A DNA stretch of 64,000 bases from contig NZ_JAGTPK010000021.1 of assembly GCF_021147775.1 (NCBI RefSeq), positions 1-64,000 on the forward strand, written 5' to 3'. This document shows, piece by piece, positions 25,980 to 34,006 of the stretch. The DNA is from Pseudomonas californiensis (lineage in GTDB: Bacteria > Pseudomonadota > Gammaproteobacteria > Pseudomonadales > Pseudomonadaceae). Under the pieces are notes generated by a model. That model had not been told where the DNA came from, did no database searches, and was given only the letters and a program-made list of their open reading frames with translations. Position 1 is the first letter of the stretch. The number at the start of each line of letters is the position of its first letter. A program made the position numbers and the translations under genes.

Positions 25980-26990
25980 ATGAAATTCGGTACATCCCTG
26001 GCCGCTGTCGCGGCGCTCTCCCTGCTCGCCAGCAGCATCGCGCTGGCCGCCGATGGCAAGACCTACAAGATTGGCGCGGCGGTTTACGGCCTCAAGGGTC
26101 AGTTCATGCAGAACTGGGTTCGTGAGCTCAAACAGCATCCAGCGGTCAAGAACGGCACCGTGCAGATCACCGTGTTTGACGGCAACTATGACGCGTTGAC
26201 CCAGAACAACCAGATCGAAACCATGATCACCCAGCATTACGATGCAATCCTGTTCGTACCTATCGATACCAAGGCCGGGATCGGTACCGTGGCGCGAGCG
26301 ATGGAGAATGACATTCCGGTGATCGCCTCCAACACCCGTGTTGCCAGCGCCAAGGTGCCGTACGTGGACAACGACGACGTCGAAGGCGGTCGCCTGCAAG
26401 CCCAGGCCATGGTCGACAAGCTCAAGGGCAAAGGCAATGTGGTGATCATTCAGGGGCCAATTGGTCAGTCAGCACAGATCGATCGGGAAAAGGGCGAGAT
26501 GGAAGTCCTGAAGAAAAATCCCGATATCAAGATCATTGAAATGAAAACCGCCAACTGGTCGCGCGCCGAGGCCTTGGCGCTGACCGAAGACTGGCTGAAC
26601 GCGCACCCCAATGGCGGCATTTCGGGGATCATTGCGCAAAACGACGACATGGCGCTCGGTGCGCTGCAAGCAGTGAAATCCCGAGGCCTGACGCCTGCCG
26701 AGGTTCCGGTCACCTCCATCGACGGCATGCCAGACGCCATTCAGGCCGCCAAGAAAAACGAAGTCACCACCTTCCTTCAGGATGCCCAGGCCCAATCCCA
26801 GGGCGCACTTGACGTTGCCCTGCGTGCGCTCGCCGGCAAGGATTACAAGCCTCAATCGGTAATCTGGGAACGTTACGCCAAGGACGTGAAATGGGGTGAC
26901 GGCACCGACAAGAACTACATCCTGCCTTGGGTGCCCGTCACCAATGCCAACGCCGACGCACTGTACCAGCAGGTCAGCGGCGGCAAGTAA
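25980..26990 (+). CDS. Periplasmic sugar/polyol-binding protein (tetritol importer candidate, EryG-like)
   Basis: This 336-residue periplasmic receptor has a signal peptide (cleavage after SIALA, about residue 23) and a Peripla_BP_4 fold. The fold is recognisable in TYKIGAAVYGLKGQFMQNWVREL, QHYDAILFVPIDTKAGIG and IAQNDDMALGALQAV. A homologous binding protein of Mycobacterium smegmatis, found beside the same enzyme set, binds D-threitol. That precedent and the gene order support a four-carbon polyol here. The start follows AACGGAG. It lies between the permease and the SDR gene on one operon. Confidence 0.87.
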   Translation: MKFGTSLAAVAALSLLASSIALAADGKTYKIGAAVYGLKGQFMQNWVRELKQHPAVKNGTVQITVFDGNYDALTQNNQIETMITQHYDAILFVPIDTKAGIGTVARAMENDIPVIASNTRVASAKVPYVDNDDVEGGRLQAQAMVDKLKGKGNVVIIQGPIGQSAQIDREKGEMEVLKKNPDIKIIEMKTANWSRAEALALTEDWLNAHPNGGISGIIAQNDDMALGALQAVKSRGLTPAEVPVTSIDGMPDAIQAAKKNEVTTFLQDAQAQSQGALDVALRALAGKDYKPQSVIWERYAKDVKWGDGTDKNYILPWVPVTNANADALYQQVSGGK

Positions 26991-27081
26991 CACTGGACCA
27001 CCGCTCAGGGTGCGAGCGTGTTTTTGAGCAAGCCGCTCCCTGGACGTCTACCCATTCAAGCCCAACACAGGAGTCATGTTC

Positions 27082-27837
27082 ATGTCTGGATTCTGGAATC
27101 AGGCGTTCGACCTCACTGGGCGCTGCGCCGTGATCACGGGCGGGGCCGCCGGGATCGGTCTGGCCTGTGCCAGCCTGCTGGTGGAGCGTGGCGCACGTGT
27201 TGCATTGCTCGACCGCGATCCTGCCGTGGTCGACATCGCCGCCAGTCTGGGACAAGGCCACATCGGCATTGCCGTCGATCTGGGTCAGGTCGATCAGATC
27301 GCAAGCACCATTGATAGCGTATTCGAGCACTTCAAGCGCCTGGACTATCTGGTCAACAGCGCGGGCGTCGCACTGCTCGACAAGGCTCTTGAGGTGACCG
27401 AAAGCGCCTGGGACACCACCCTCGACATCAATCTCAAGGCCAGCTTTTTCGTCGCACAGGCCTGCGCACGGCACATTTTGGCGCAAGGCAGCGGGCGCAT
27501 CGTCAATCTCGCTTCGCAGGCCGCCGTCATCGGGCTTGATCGCCATGTCGCCTACTGCGCGAGCAAGGCGGCCGTTGTCGGCATGACCAAAGTGCTGGCC
27601 ATGGAATGGGCGCCGCACATTACCGTCAACGCCATTTCCCCGACCATTGTTGAAACCGCACTGGGCAAGAAAGCCTGGGCCGGTGAGTTGGGCGAACGGG
27701 CCAAATTGCAGATCCCGGCGGGCCGCTTTGCCCAGCCGGAAGAAATCGCCGGGCTCGCGTTGTACCTGCTCAGCGACGTCGCCAGCATGATCACCGGTGA
27801 AAACGTGGTGATCGACGGCGGCTACAGCATTCAGTAA
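27082..27837 (+). CDS. SDR-family polyol dehydrogenase (candidate threitol dehydrogenase)
   Basis: This classical short-chain dehydrogenase of 251 residues has the coenzyme motif TGGAAGIG (residues 19-26), NSAG (92-95) and catalytic Ser145, Tyr158, Lys162 (YCASK). The acidic LLDRD after the second strand favours NAD. In tetritol loci an SDR (DthD in mycobacteria) oxidises D-threitol to D-erythrulose. The position between transporter and EltD-type dehydrogenase fits that role, but SDR substrates cannot be read from sequence. ATG 27082 is chosen over ATG 27076 because GGAG is eight bases upstream of the former and only two of the latter. Confidence 0.8.
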   Translation: MSGFWNQAFDLTGRCAVITGGAAGIGLACASLLVERGARVALLDRDPAVVDIAASLGQGHIGIAVDLGQVDQIASTIDSVFEHFKRLDYLVNSAGVALLDKALEVTESAWDTTLDINLKASFFVAQACARHILAQGSGRIVNLASQAAVIGLDRHVAYCASKAAVVGMTKVLAMEWAPHITVNAISPTIVETALGKKAWAGELGERAKLQIPAGRFAQPEEIAGLALYLLSDVASMITGENVVIDGGYSIQ

Positions 27838-27866
27838 TTCATCTATCTGTCGCGAGGTTCATCATC

Positions 27867-28982
27867 ATGTCCACCGATACCGCACGCACCGCTGAACAAC
27901 TCTCGCCGGTCATTCCGGCCACCATGCAGGCGGTGGTGTGCCACGGCCCTGAAGATTACCGACTGGAAACCGTCGACGTGCCAACACCGGGCCCCGACGA
28001 AATCCTTACCAAGGTCGAGCTGTGCGGTATCTGCATGGGCGACATCAAGACCTATCGCGGCGCCCCGTCCTTCTGGGGCGATGCCGAGCAGCCCCGTTAC
28101 GTCAAACCGCCAATGATTCCGGGGCATGAGTTTGTATGCCGCGTCGTCGCACTCGGCCCTGGTGCCGAAAAGCGCGGCGTTAAAGTCGGCGACCGCGTAA
28201 TTTCGGAACAGATCGTGCCGTGCTGGGGCTGCCGTTTCTGCAACCACGGTCAGTACTGGATGTGTCAAAAGCACGATCTTTATGGCTTCCAAAACAACGT
28301 GCAGGGCGCCATGGCGCAGTACATGATCTTCACCAAGGAAGGCATCATCCACAAGGTGCCGGACTCCATCGCACCCGATGAAGCGATCCTCATCGAACCC
28401 CTTGCCTGCTCGCTGCACGCGGCTGAACGCGCCAATGTCGATTTTGACGATGTGGTCGTCGTCGCCGGCGCCGGTACGCTGGGCCTCGGGATCATCGGCG
28501 CGGTCCGCATGCGCAACCCTAAAAAGCTGATCGTGCTCGACATGAAACCCGAACGTGCAGCCCTCGCCCTGCGCATGGGTGCCGATGAAGTGTGGAACCC
28601 CGCCGAAGTCGATGTGCTGGCCAAGATCAAGGACATCACCGAAGGCTATGGCTGCGACATCTACATCGAAGCCACCGGGCATCACAAGGCCGTCAATCAG
28701 GGTCTGGCGATGTTGCGCAAGCTGGGCCGTTTTGTGGAGTTCAGCGTATTCAACGATGAGGCGACCGTCGACTGGTCGATCATCGGCGACCGCAAAGAGC
28801 TGGACGTGCTGGGTTCCCACCTTGGCCCGTACATGTATCCGCGAGCGATTGATTTCATCGGCAACCGCAAGATCGACATGCGCGACGTGGTGACCCACAA
28901 GTTTGCGCTGGCGGACTTCAAGGAAGCCTTCGCGGTGATGGAACGTGGCGACAAGTCGCTGAAAGTGGTACTTGAACCGTAA
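27867..28982 (+). CDS. eltD: Zinc-dependent polyol dehydrogenase, erythritol/L-threitol dehydrogenase (EltD) type
   Basis: This 371-residue medium-chain dehydrogenase binds two zinc ions. Catalytic ligands are Cys56 and His87-Glu88 (GHEF), and the structural site is Cys119, 122, 125 and 133. The NAD fold begins at GAGTLGLG (201-208). Family-distinguishing stretches, recalled from the characterised mycobacterial EltD, are MQAVVCHGPEDYRLE, FWGDAEQP and SEQIVPCWGCRFCNHGQY. EltD oxidises erythritol and L-threitol to erythrulose with NAD. The gene sits between an SDR and dhaKL in the same operon, 29 and 51 bases from its neighbours. Orthology is likely; exact substrate preference is not proven. 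Confidence 0.78.
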   Translation: MSTDTARTAEQLSPVIPATMQAVVCHGPEDYRLETVDVPTPGPDEILTKVELCGICMGDIKTYRGAPSFWGDAEQPRYVKPPMIPGHEFVCRVVALGPGAEKRGVKVGDRVISEQIVPCWGCRFCNHGQYWMCQKHDLYGFQNNVQGAMAQYMIFTKEGIIHKVPDSIAPDEAILIEPLACSLHAAERANVDFDDVVVVAGAGTLGLGIIGAVRMRNPKKLIVLDMKPERAALALRMGADEVWNPAEVDVLAKIKDITEGYGCDIYIEATGHHKAVNQGLAMLRKLGRFVEFSVFNDEATVDWSIIGDRKELDVLGSHLGPYMYPRAIDFIGNRKIDMRDVVTHKFALADFKEAFAVMERGDKSLKVVLEP

Positions 28983-29033
28983 ACGGAACCGTACCCGCCC
29001 GATCCTTATAAAAAGAAAACAGGAAACCGCGTT

Positions 29034-30035
29034 ATGAATCGAGTGATAAACGATCCGGATCAGGTGGTCGAAGACATGCTGCGCGGCATTCTGGTCGCGC
29101 ACCCCGAGCTGCGCCAGAGCGACACCAACCCGCGCGTCATCAGCAAAACGAGGCCTTCTGCCCAAGGGCATGTGGGCATCGTTACCGGCGGCGGTTCCGG
29201 CCACGAACCGGCGTTTCTCGGCTATGTCGGCCCCGGTCTGGTGGATGCCGTGGCGGTGGGCGAGATTTTCTCCTCACCGACGGCCAAGAGTTTCTTTGAC
29301 GCATTTCGCGCAGCCGACCATGGTGCAGGCTTGGCCTGCTTGTACGGCAATTATGCAGGCGACAACATGAACGTGAAGCTGGCCATGAAGATGGCGGCCA
29401 GCAAGGGCATGCAGATCCGTACCGTGGTCGCCAATGATGACGTCGCGTCCGCCCCCAAGGCTGATATCGCCAAACGCCATGGCGTCGCCGGTGAAATCTT
29501 CATGTGGAAAGTCGGCGGTGCTGCGTCCGCGCAGGGCTACGATCTGGACGGTGTCATTCGCGTGGCACAAAAAGCTGTCGATCATTGCCGCTCGATCGGC
29601 ATTGGTCTGACCCCTTGCACCATTGCGGCTGTCGGTAAACCCAACTTCCAGATCCCGGACGGCCAGATGGAGCTGGGTATCGGCCACCACGGCGAACCGG
29701 GCATCGAAGTCGTACCCATAGAACCTGCGGCGGCCATGGCCGAACGTATGCTGGCGCCGATTCTGGCCGACCGTGACTTCAGTCAGGACAACAGCGTGGT
29801 GGTGCTGGTGTCGGGCCTCGGCGCAACGCCAGTCATGGAGCTTTACATTTTCTACGCCGAAGTCGAGCGTCAGTTGCAGGCCAAAGGGCTGAAGATCCAT
29901 CGCTGCTACGTCGGCAATTACTTCACCTCGCTGGAGATGATGGGCGTGACCCTGACTCTGCTGGGCCTGGACGAAGAGCTTCAAACCCTGATCGATCAAC
30001 CTTGCCGCTCTATCGGCATGACCCAGGCGGAGTAA
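29034..30035 (+). CDS. dhaK: Dihydroxyacetone/erythrulose kinase, DhaK-type subunit
   Basis: This 333-residue protein is a complete DhaK domain, which binds the ketose covalently. The loop GGGSGHEP (residues 52-59) and the hemiaminal histidine His219 in GIGHHGEPG are present. No DhaM phosphotransferase gene accompanies it, so the phosphate donor is probably ATP through the DhaL subunit encoded three bases downstream. In mycobacterial tetritol pathways kinases of this family phosphorylate D- or L-erythrulose. The operon context makes erythrulose the expected substrate, with dihydroxyacetone as an alternative. Confidence 0.85.
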   Translation: MNRVINDPDQVVEDMLRGILVAHPELRQSDTNPRVISKTRPSAQGHVGIVTGGGSGHEPAFLGYVGPGLVDAVAVGEIFSSPTAKSFFDAFRAADHGAGLACLYGNYAGDNMNVKLAMKMAASKGMQIRTVVANDDVASAPKADIAKRHGVAGEIFMWKVGGAASAQGYDLDGVIRVAQKAVDHCRSIGIGLTPCTIAAVGKPNFQIPDGQMELGIGHHGEPGIEVVPIEPAAAMAERMLAPILADRDFSQDNSVVVLVSGLGATPVMELYIFYAEVERQLQAKGLKIHRCYVGNYFTSLEMMGVTLTLLGLDEELQTLIDQPCRSIGMTQAE

Positions 30036-30038
30036 ATC

Positions 30039-30689
30039 ATGAGTCAGCATTTTTCTTCCCGTGACGGCAGCGCCATCGTTGCAGATCTGGTCAGCGTGAT
30101 TGTCGCCAACCGCGAATACCTCAGCGAAGTCGACGGCGCCATTGGTGATGGTGACCACGGCATCAACATGGCCAAAGGGTTCGCGCATTGCGGCCGGACC
30201 ATCGAGGGCAAGCAACTGACCCTGGCGCAAGCCCTGGATGAACTGACCCTGAGCCTGATGGAAGGTATCGGCGGTTCGATGGGTCCGTTGTACGGCAGCC
30301 TGTTCATCGGCATGGCCGACGAAGTCCGTGCCAGTGAGGAAATCGACGCCGCCACCTTCGCCCATTTGCTGCGCGGCGGTCTGACCTCGTTGCAGGACAT
30401 CACCGAAGCCGGCGTTGGCGACAAGTGTCTTATGGACACGCTGATCCCGGCTGTGGAAGCCTTCGAGAAAGTCCATGCAGCCGGTGCATCATTTGCCGAA
30501 GCACTGGTCGCCATGAAAGCCGCCGCCTCGCAAGGCCGCGACTCCACGCGGGATCTGGTGGCAAAGATCGGCCGCGCCAGCCGCCTGGGCGAGCGGTCCC
30601 TGGGGGTGCTGGATGCCGGTGCGGTTTCGTGCTGCCTGATCCTGACCCGCCTGGCCGACTCCGTGCAGCCAAGGCTGGTCCAGGCCTGA
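30039..30689 (+). CDS. dhaL: Dihydroxyacetone/erythrulose kinase, DhaL nucleotide-binding subunit
   Basis: This 216-residue all-helical partner of DhaK holds nucleotide and magnesium. The ligand motif is GDGDHG (Asp37, Asp39, His40), and the glycine-rich loop is GGSMGPLYG (78-86), with RSLGVLDAGAVS near the C-terminus. In ATP-dependent kinases DhaK and DhaL are usually one chain, and separate subunits are more typical of PTS-dependent enzymes. Here they are split but without DhaM. The gene ends the tetritol operon and is followed by a long hairpin with a T-rich run. Confidence 0.85.
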   Translation: MSQHFSSRDGSAIVADLVSVIVANREYLSEVDGAIGDGDHGINMAKGFAHCGRTIEGKQLTLAQALDELTLSLMEGIGGSMGPLYGSLFIGMADEVRASEEIDAATFAHLLRGGLTSLQDITEAGVGDKCLMDTLIPAVEAFEKVHAAGASFAEALVAMKAAASQGRDSTRDLVAKIGRASRLGERSLGVLDAGAVSCCLILTRLADSVQPRLVQA

Positions 30690-30712
30690 GGCCTTCATCA
30701 AATGTCCTGTGA

Positions 30713-30767
30713 ATACTGGACCTGCCGCCCCCTTCGTCAGCAAGCTGACCAGTATGGTTTTTGTTTT
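30713..30767 (+). terminator. Probable terminator of the tetritol operon
   Basis: The arms ATACTGG (30713-30719) and CCAGTAT (30749-30755) enclose an inner hairpin GTCAGC/GCTGAC. The structure is followed by GG and TTTTTGTTTT (30758-30767). It begins 24 bases after the dhaL stop codon. Confidence 0.55.
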
Positions 30768-31120
30768 GGCCGTTCGGGACCGTGGATTCAGCTGGATGTG
30801 CGCTCGGTTCAGGTCACCTTCTCGCCCCTCGGCGACCCACTTTGATGGGGCCAGAGTGGGCAAAGCCCCAGGCTCCGGTTGGGTCCGCCCGCGGCGGAGC
30901 CCTTCGTCCTGACCCTGATCCGGCGGTCGCTGCAACGGATCAGCGTCAGAACTCAGCCTGCACCTTACGTCGCGTTCTGCGGTGTGGCAGCTATCGGGGT
31001 AGAAAGGCGCTGTTTGGTTTTGGCTCTGCCGTGGCGGGGCTTTTTCGATTCTGATCGCTGAGCCGATAGGGAGCCGACATTTTCAGGGAACATACTTGCC
31101 TGTTCGTCAGCAAACAACAG

Positions 31121-31186
31121 CGCAAAGACCAGCTCCTGCTCAAGCTCCTGAATGACCCGCGTGACCGAAGGCTTCGAGCTGACGCA
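31121..31186 (-). pseudogene. Possible remnant of a LysR-type regulator (DNA-binding helix only)
   Basis: The minus-strand frame contains SSKPSVTRVIQELEQEL, close to the second half of the LysR helix-turn-helix consensus (SqPSVTRaIreLEqeLG). The sequence around it does not continue the family and has lost the effector domain. It may be a decayed fragment from an earlier insertion or deletion at this junction. The match is short, so chance resemblance is possible. Confidence 0.3.
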
Positions 31187-31291
31187 AATCCATAAACACG
31201 CCTTGATAAACACAGAGACTGAAGGAAAATCAGAACACCAGACTCCCGGTGACAAGCGCAAAAGTCTACACGCTGTCGGCCTGAATTTCGC

Positions 31292-31320
31292 TCGGGGCCG
31301 GCTCCGCGAACCGGCCCCGA
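31292..31320. repeat. GC-rich perfect hairpin
   Basis: TCGGGGCCGG (31292-31301) and CCGGCCCCGA (31311-31320) form a perfect 10-base stem around a nine-base loop. There is no T-tract on either side. It could be a palindromic repeat unit or a transcription barrier between the tetritol and cytosine operons. Confidence 0.45.
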
Positions 31321-31523
31321 TGGTGCATTAGCGCCCCAGAATAAATCATTCAGCACAGTCCCGACCCAGCCATACATTCAGAAATGTGCTGTCTGCACAT
31401 TCATGTCTGTGAAGAACGCTCGCTTTTTCGCTGTTTTTTCAGCCTCGTAAAACGGGCGTGGTTATTGCTGTGACTCCAGTCAGACACTCAAACCGAACCA
31501 CGCTGGCGATCTGGAGAATAGAC

Positions 31524-32789
31524 ATGAGTTCACCTGGAGAATTTCCGTTGACTGAAGCCCCCAGGGAGGCGCGCAGAGGGCTGCTGTCTATCTCGATGGT
31601 GCTGTTCAGTTTCACCTTCTTTACCGGCACGATGTTCGCAGGCGGCAAGCTGGGGCTGGCGTTCGAGTTCGTTGACATGCTCTGGATAGCCGTCATCGGC
31701 AACAGCCTGCTGGCTTTGTATGCCGCGGCGCTGGCGTTCATTGCCTCGCGCAGTGGTCTGAACACGGTACTGATGGGCCGCTTCTGCTTTGGCGAAGCGG
31801 GCAGCCGGCTGTCAGACTCGCTGCTTGGTTTTGCAGAACTGGGCTGGTACGCCTGGGGTACCGCCACCGTGGCCATCGTTCTGGTCAAGATGCTCGATCT
31901 GGCGAGCGGTTTTACCTTCCCGCTCATGGTGCTCTTCGGTCTCGGCTTCAGCGTTACCGCCATCATCGGCTACAAAGGGCTGGACGTGCTGTCGCGGTTA
32001 TCGGTACCGCTCATGTTCGTGCTGCTGATCGTCTCGATGTACCTCGCCACGCGAGACATCGGCGGTTTCCAGAAGCTGGCGGCAGTGATTCCACAGGAAA
32101 CGATGAGCGTGTCCGCTGCCATCACCATGGTGTTCGGGACCTTTGCCAGCGGCGCCACGCAAGCCACCAACTGGACGCGTCTGTCGCGTTCCGGCCGGGT
32201 CGCGGTCACTGCCAGCCTGGTCAGTTTCCTGCTGGGCAACGGCCTGATGGTCGTCGCAGGCGCCTGGTGTGCCATCGTGTATCAGCAGGCCGATATCGTT
32301 GAAGTGATGATGCTGCAAGGTTTGTCGTTTGCGGCGGTCATCATGCTTTGCCTCAACCTGTGGACCATCCAGGGGCCGACGATCTACAACGTTTCGGCCG
32401 CCGCCTGTCATCTGGTACGCAGCGAGCGTCGGCGCACCATGACCCTGGGCGCGGCCGCAGTGGGTGTGGTGCTGGCCATTGGCGGCATGTACGAGATGCT
32501 CATCCCGTTTCTGGTCCTGCTGGGGTCGATCATTCCCCCGGTCGGCGGCGTGATCATGGCTGATTTCTGGTATCGCCATCGTGGCAAGTACCCGGCGCTG
32601 GCCAGCGTGACATTGCCACGCTACAACGTGCGCGGACTGTCTGCCTACGCAGTTGGCGCGCTGCTGGCTTATTTTTCACCCTGGATCGCGCCTCTGGTCG
32701 GGATCGTGGCGTCGGGCATTACCTACATCGTGCTGCTTCAGATCACGGCACGCCGCTCGGTCAGTATCACCGCGCAGGGGGACCATTGA
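31524..32789 (+). CDS. codB: Cytosine permease (NCS1 family, CodB type)
   Basis: This 421-residue membrane carrier, with about twelve helices, imports cytosine with a proton or sodium ion. Family features are visible in SFTFFTGTMFAGGKLGLAFEF, FCFGEAGSRLSDSLLGFAELGWYAWGTATV and the substrate-region sequence GTFASGATQATNWTRLSR. ATG 31524 has GGAG seven bases upstream. Its last bases overlap the TTG start of the PucR gene, and codA follows, so uptake, regulation and deamination form one transcript. Confidence 0.9.
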   Translation: MSSPGEFPLTEAPREARRGLLSISMVLFSFTFFTGTMFAGGKLGLAFEFVDMLWIAVIGNSLLALYAAALAFIASRSGLNTVLMGRFCFGEAGSRLSDSLLGFAELGWYAWGTATVAIVLVKMLDLASGFTFPLMVLFGLGFSVTAIIGYKGLDVLSRLSVPLMFVLLIVSMYLATRDIGGFQKLAAVIPQETMSVSAAITMVFGTFASGATQATNWTRLSRSGRVAVTASLVSFLLGNGLMVVAGAWCAIVYQQADIVEVMMLQGLSFAAVIMLCLNLWTIQGPTIYNVSAAACHLVRSERRRTMTLGAAAVGVVLAIGGMYEMLIPFLVLLGSIIPPVGGVIMADFWYRHRGKYPALASVTLPRYNVRGLSAYAVGALLAYFSPWIAPLVGIVASGITYIVLLQITARRSVSITAQGDH

Positions 32790-34003
32790 GCCTGACCGTC
32801 GAAGAAATCCTCCAGCTTGCGGGCCTGGAAGAAATGACCGTGCGCGCCGGTGCGCGCAACCTTCACCGAAGCGTGCGCTGGTCTTACGTGGCGGAAAATG
32901 AGGGCATTGCCGAATGGGTGATGGGCGGCGAGCTGGTGTTCATCACTGGGATCAATCATGCGCGCGAAGAAGCCAACTTGCTGAGTCTGGTCAGTGATGG
33001 AGATGCCTGCGGTATTGCCGGGCTGGTCATTCTCACGGGTGGCGCGTTCATTCAGCACATACCACAAGCCGTCGTCGAGCTTGCAGAGCAGTTGGGACTG
33101 CCATTGATCGAGCAGCCTTACCTGTTGAAGATGGTGATCGTCACGCACCTGATCGGTACGGCGCTGGTGCAAATGGCTCATACACGGCGTTCGCGCCACG
33201 ACATCATCGGCCAATTGCTGACCGGCGATTATCCAAGCCTTGCGACCACACGCCAGCGCGCCGCACTGTTGCAACTGCCGGTCGACCAACCCCGCTGCGC
33301 AGTAGCCCTGCGCATGTCCCAGGTCGGCGTGTTATTCGACCGTCACAGCGCAGCCGAGGCCGAGCGGCTTTTGCAGCTCACCCGCCAACGCGTGCAGGAC
33401 CAACTGGATGCCTGGTGCCAAAATTTCCCGGCGCCGCTGCCTGTCATCGCCCAGGGTGACCTGTTCGTTCTGCTGCTGCCCGACCTCTCTGCGTTACGGA
33501 TTGAACTGGCGCAATTGCACCGGTCACTGAGGGCGCTGACGGGCGACCTGTCAGTGTTCATGGGCCTGTCCCAGCCAGTGCAGGATTGCGGCCACTATCG
33601 TCGAGCGCTCAATGAAGCCCGCCAGGCACTGGAGGTTGCGGAAAACCTGCGCCCGGCGACCGGGCTGTGTGATTTCAGTGAGCTGGGCGTGCTACGCCTG
33701 CTGCAGGGGATCGGTGACCGCTCGATCATCGACGCGTTTGTCAGCCAGACCCTGACGCCGATGGTCGAAACCGGCCGCAAGCGTCCCCACACACTGATCG
33801 AAACCCTGGACGCGCTGTTACGCGAGAACGGCAACGCCATCAAGGCCGCACAACGTCTGAACATTCATCGCAACACCCTCAACCAACGGATCCAGCGCAT
33901 CGAGCAGCAAAGCAGACAGTCGCTCGATGATCCCCTGTTTCGTATGAACGCTTCGGTCGCCCTGCTGATATGGCGTATGACCGAAGCCCAAGGCAAGGAA
34001 TAA
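32786..34003 (+). CDS. PucR-family transcriptional regulator
   Basis: This 405-residue activator-type protein has an N-terminal PucR domain (TVEEILQLAGLEEMTVRAGARNLHRSVRW). The C-terminal HTH_30 domain reads TLDALLRENGNAIKAAQRLNIHRNTLNQRIQRIE. The TTG start at 32786 overlaps the codB stop codon (TTGA). Lying between codB and codA, it is expected to sense cytosine or a downstream pyrimidine/purine catabolite and regulate this operon. PucR of Bacillus controls purine catabolism, and use in a cytosine operon is less familiar. Confidence 0.85.
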   Translation: MSLTVEEILQLAGLEEMTVRAGARNLHRSVRWSYVAENEGIAEWVMGGELVFITGINHAREEANLLSLVSDGDACGIAGLVILTGGAFIQHIPQAVVELAEQLGLPLIEQPYLLKMVIVTHLIGTALVQMAHTRRSRHDIIGQLLTGDYPSLATTRQRAALLQLPVDQPRCAVALRMSQVGVLFDRHSAAEAERLLQLTRQRVQDQLDAWCQNFPAPLPVIAQGDLFVLLLPDLSALRIELAQLHRSLRALTGDLSVFMGLSQPVQDCGHYRRALNEARQALEVAENLRPATGLCDFSELGVLRLLQGIGDRSIIDAFVSQTLTPMVETGRKRPHTLIETLDALLRENGNAIKAAQRLNIHRNTLNQRIQRIEQQSRQSLDDPLFRMNASVALLIWRMTEAQGKE

Positions 34004-34006
34004 ATC

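Larger units (their letters stand above)
30690..31523. other. 834-base intergenic region with gene remnant and hairpins
   Basis: This region lies between dhaL and codB. It holds the operon terminator at its left end, a short stretch on the minus strand that resembles a LysR DNA-binding helix (31121-31186) and a GC-rich hairpin at 31292-31320. No intact gene is evident: the open frames carry low-complexity, serine- and arginine-rich sequence without ribosome sites. The codB promoter should lie in about 31380-31500. Confidence 0.55.

Noticed and set aside
24780..26399. Long minus-strand open frame (539 codons) across the permease and binding-protein genes
   Set aside because: It is antisense to well-identified transporter genes. 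Its sequence is histidine-, arginine- and glycine-rich without domain motifs, as expected of a mirror frame in GC-rich coding DNA.
27843..29204. Long minus-strand open frame (453 codons) opposite the zinc dehydrogenase
   Set aside because: It is fully antisense to a gene with all zinc-binding and NAD-binding residues, and it has no ribosome site or recognisable fold.
29274..30476. Minus-strand open frame (400 codons) opposite dhaK/dhaL
   Set aside because: It is antisense to two genes with catalytic residues in place, and it has no independent evidence.
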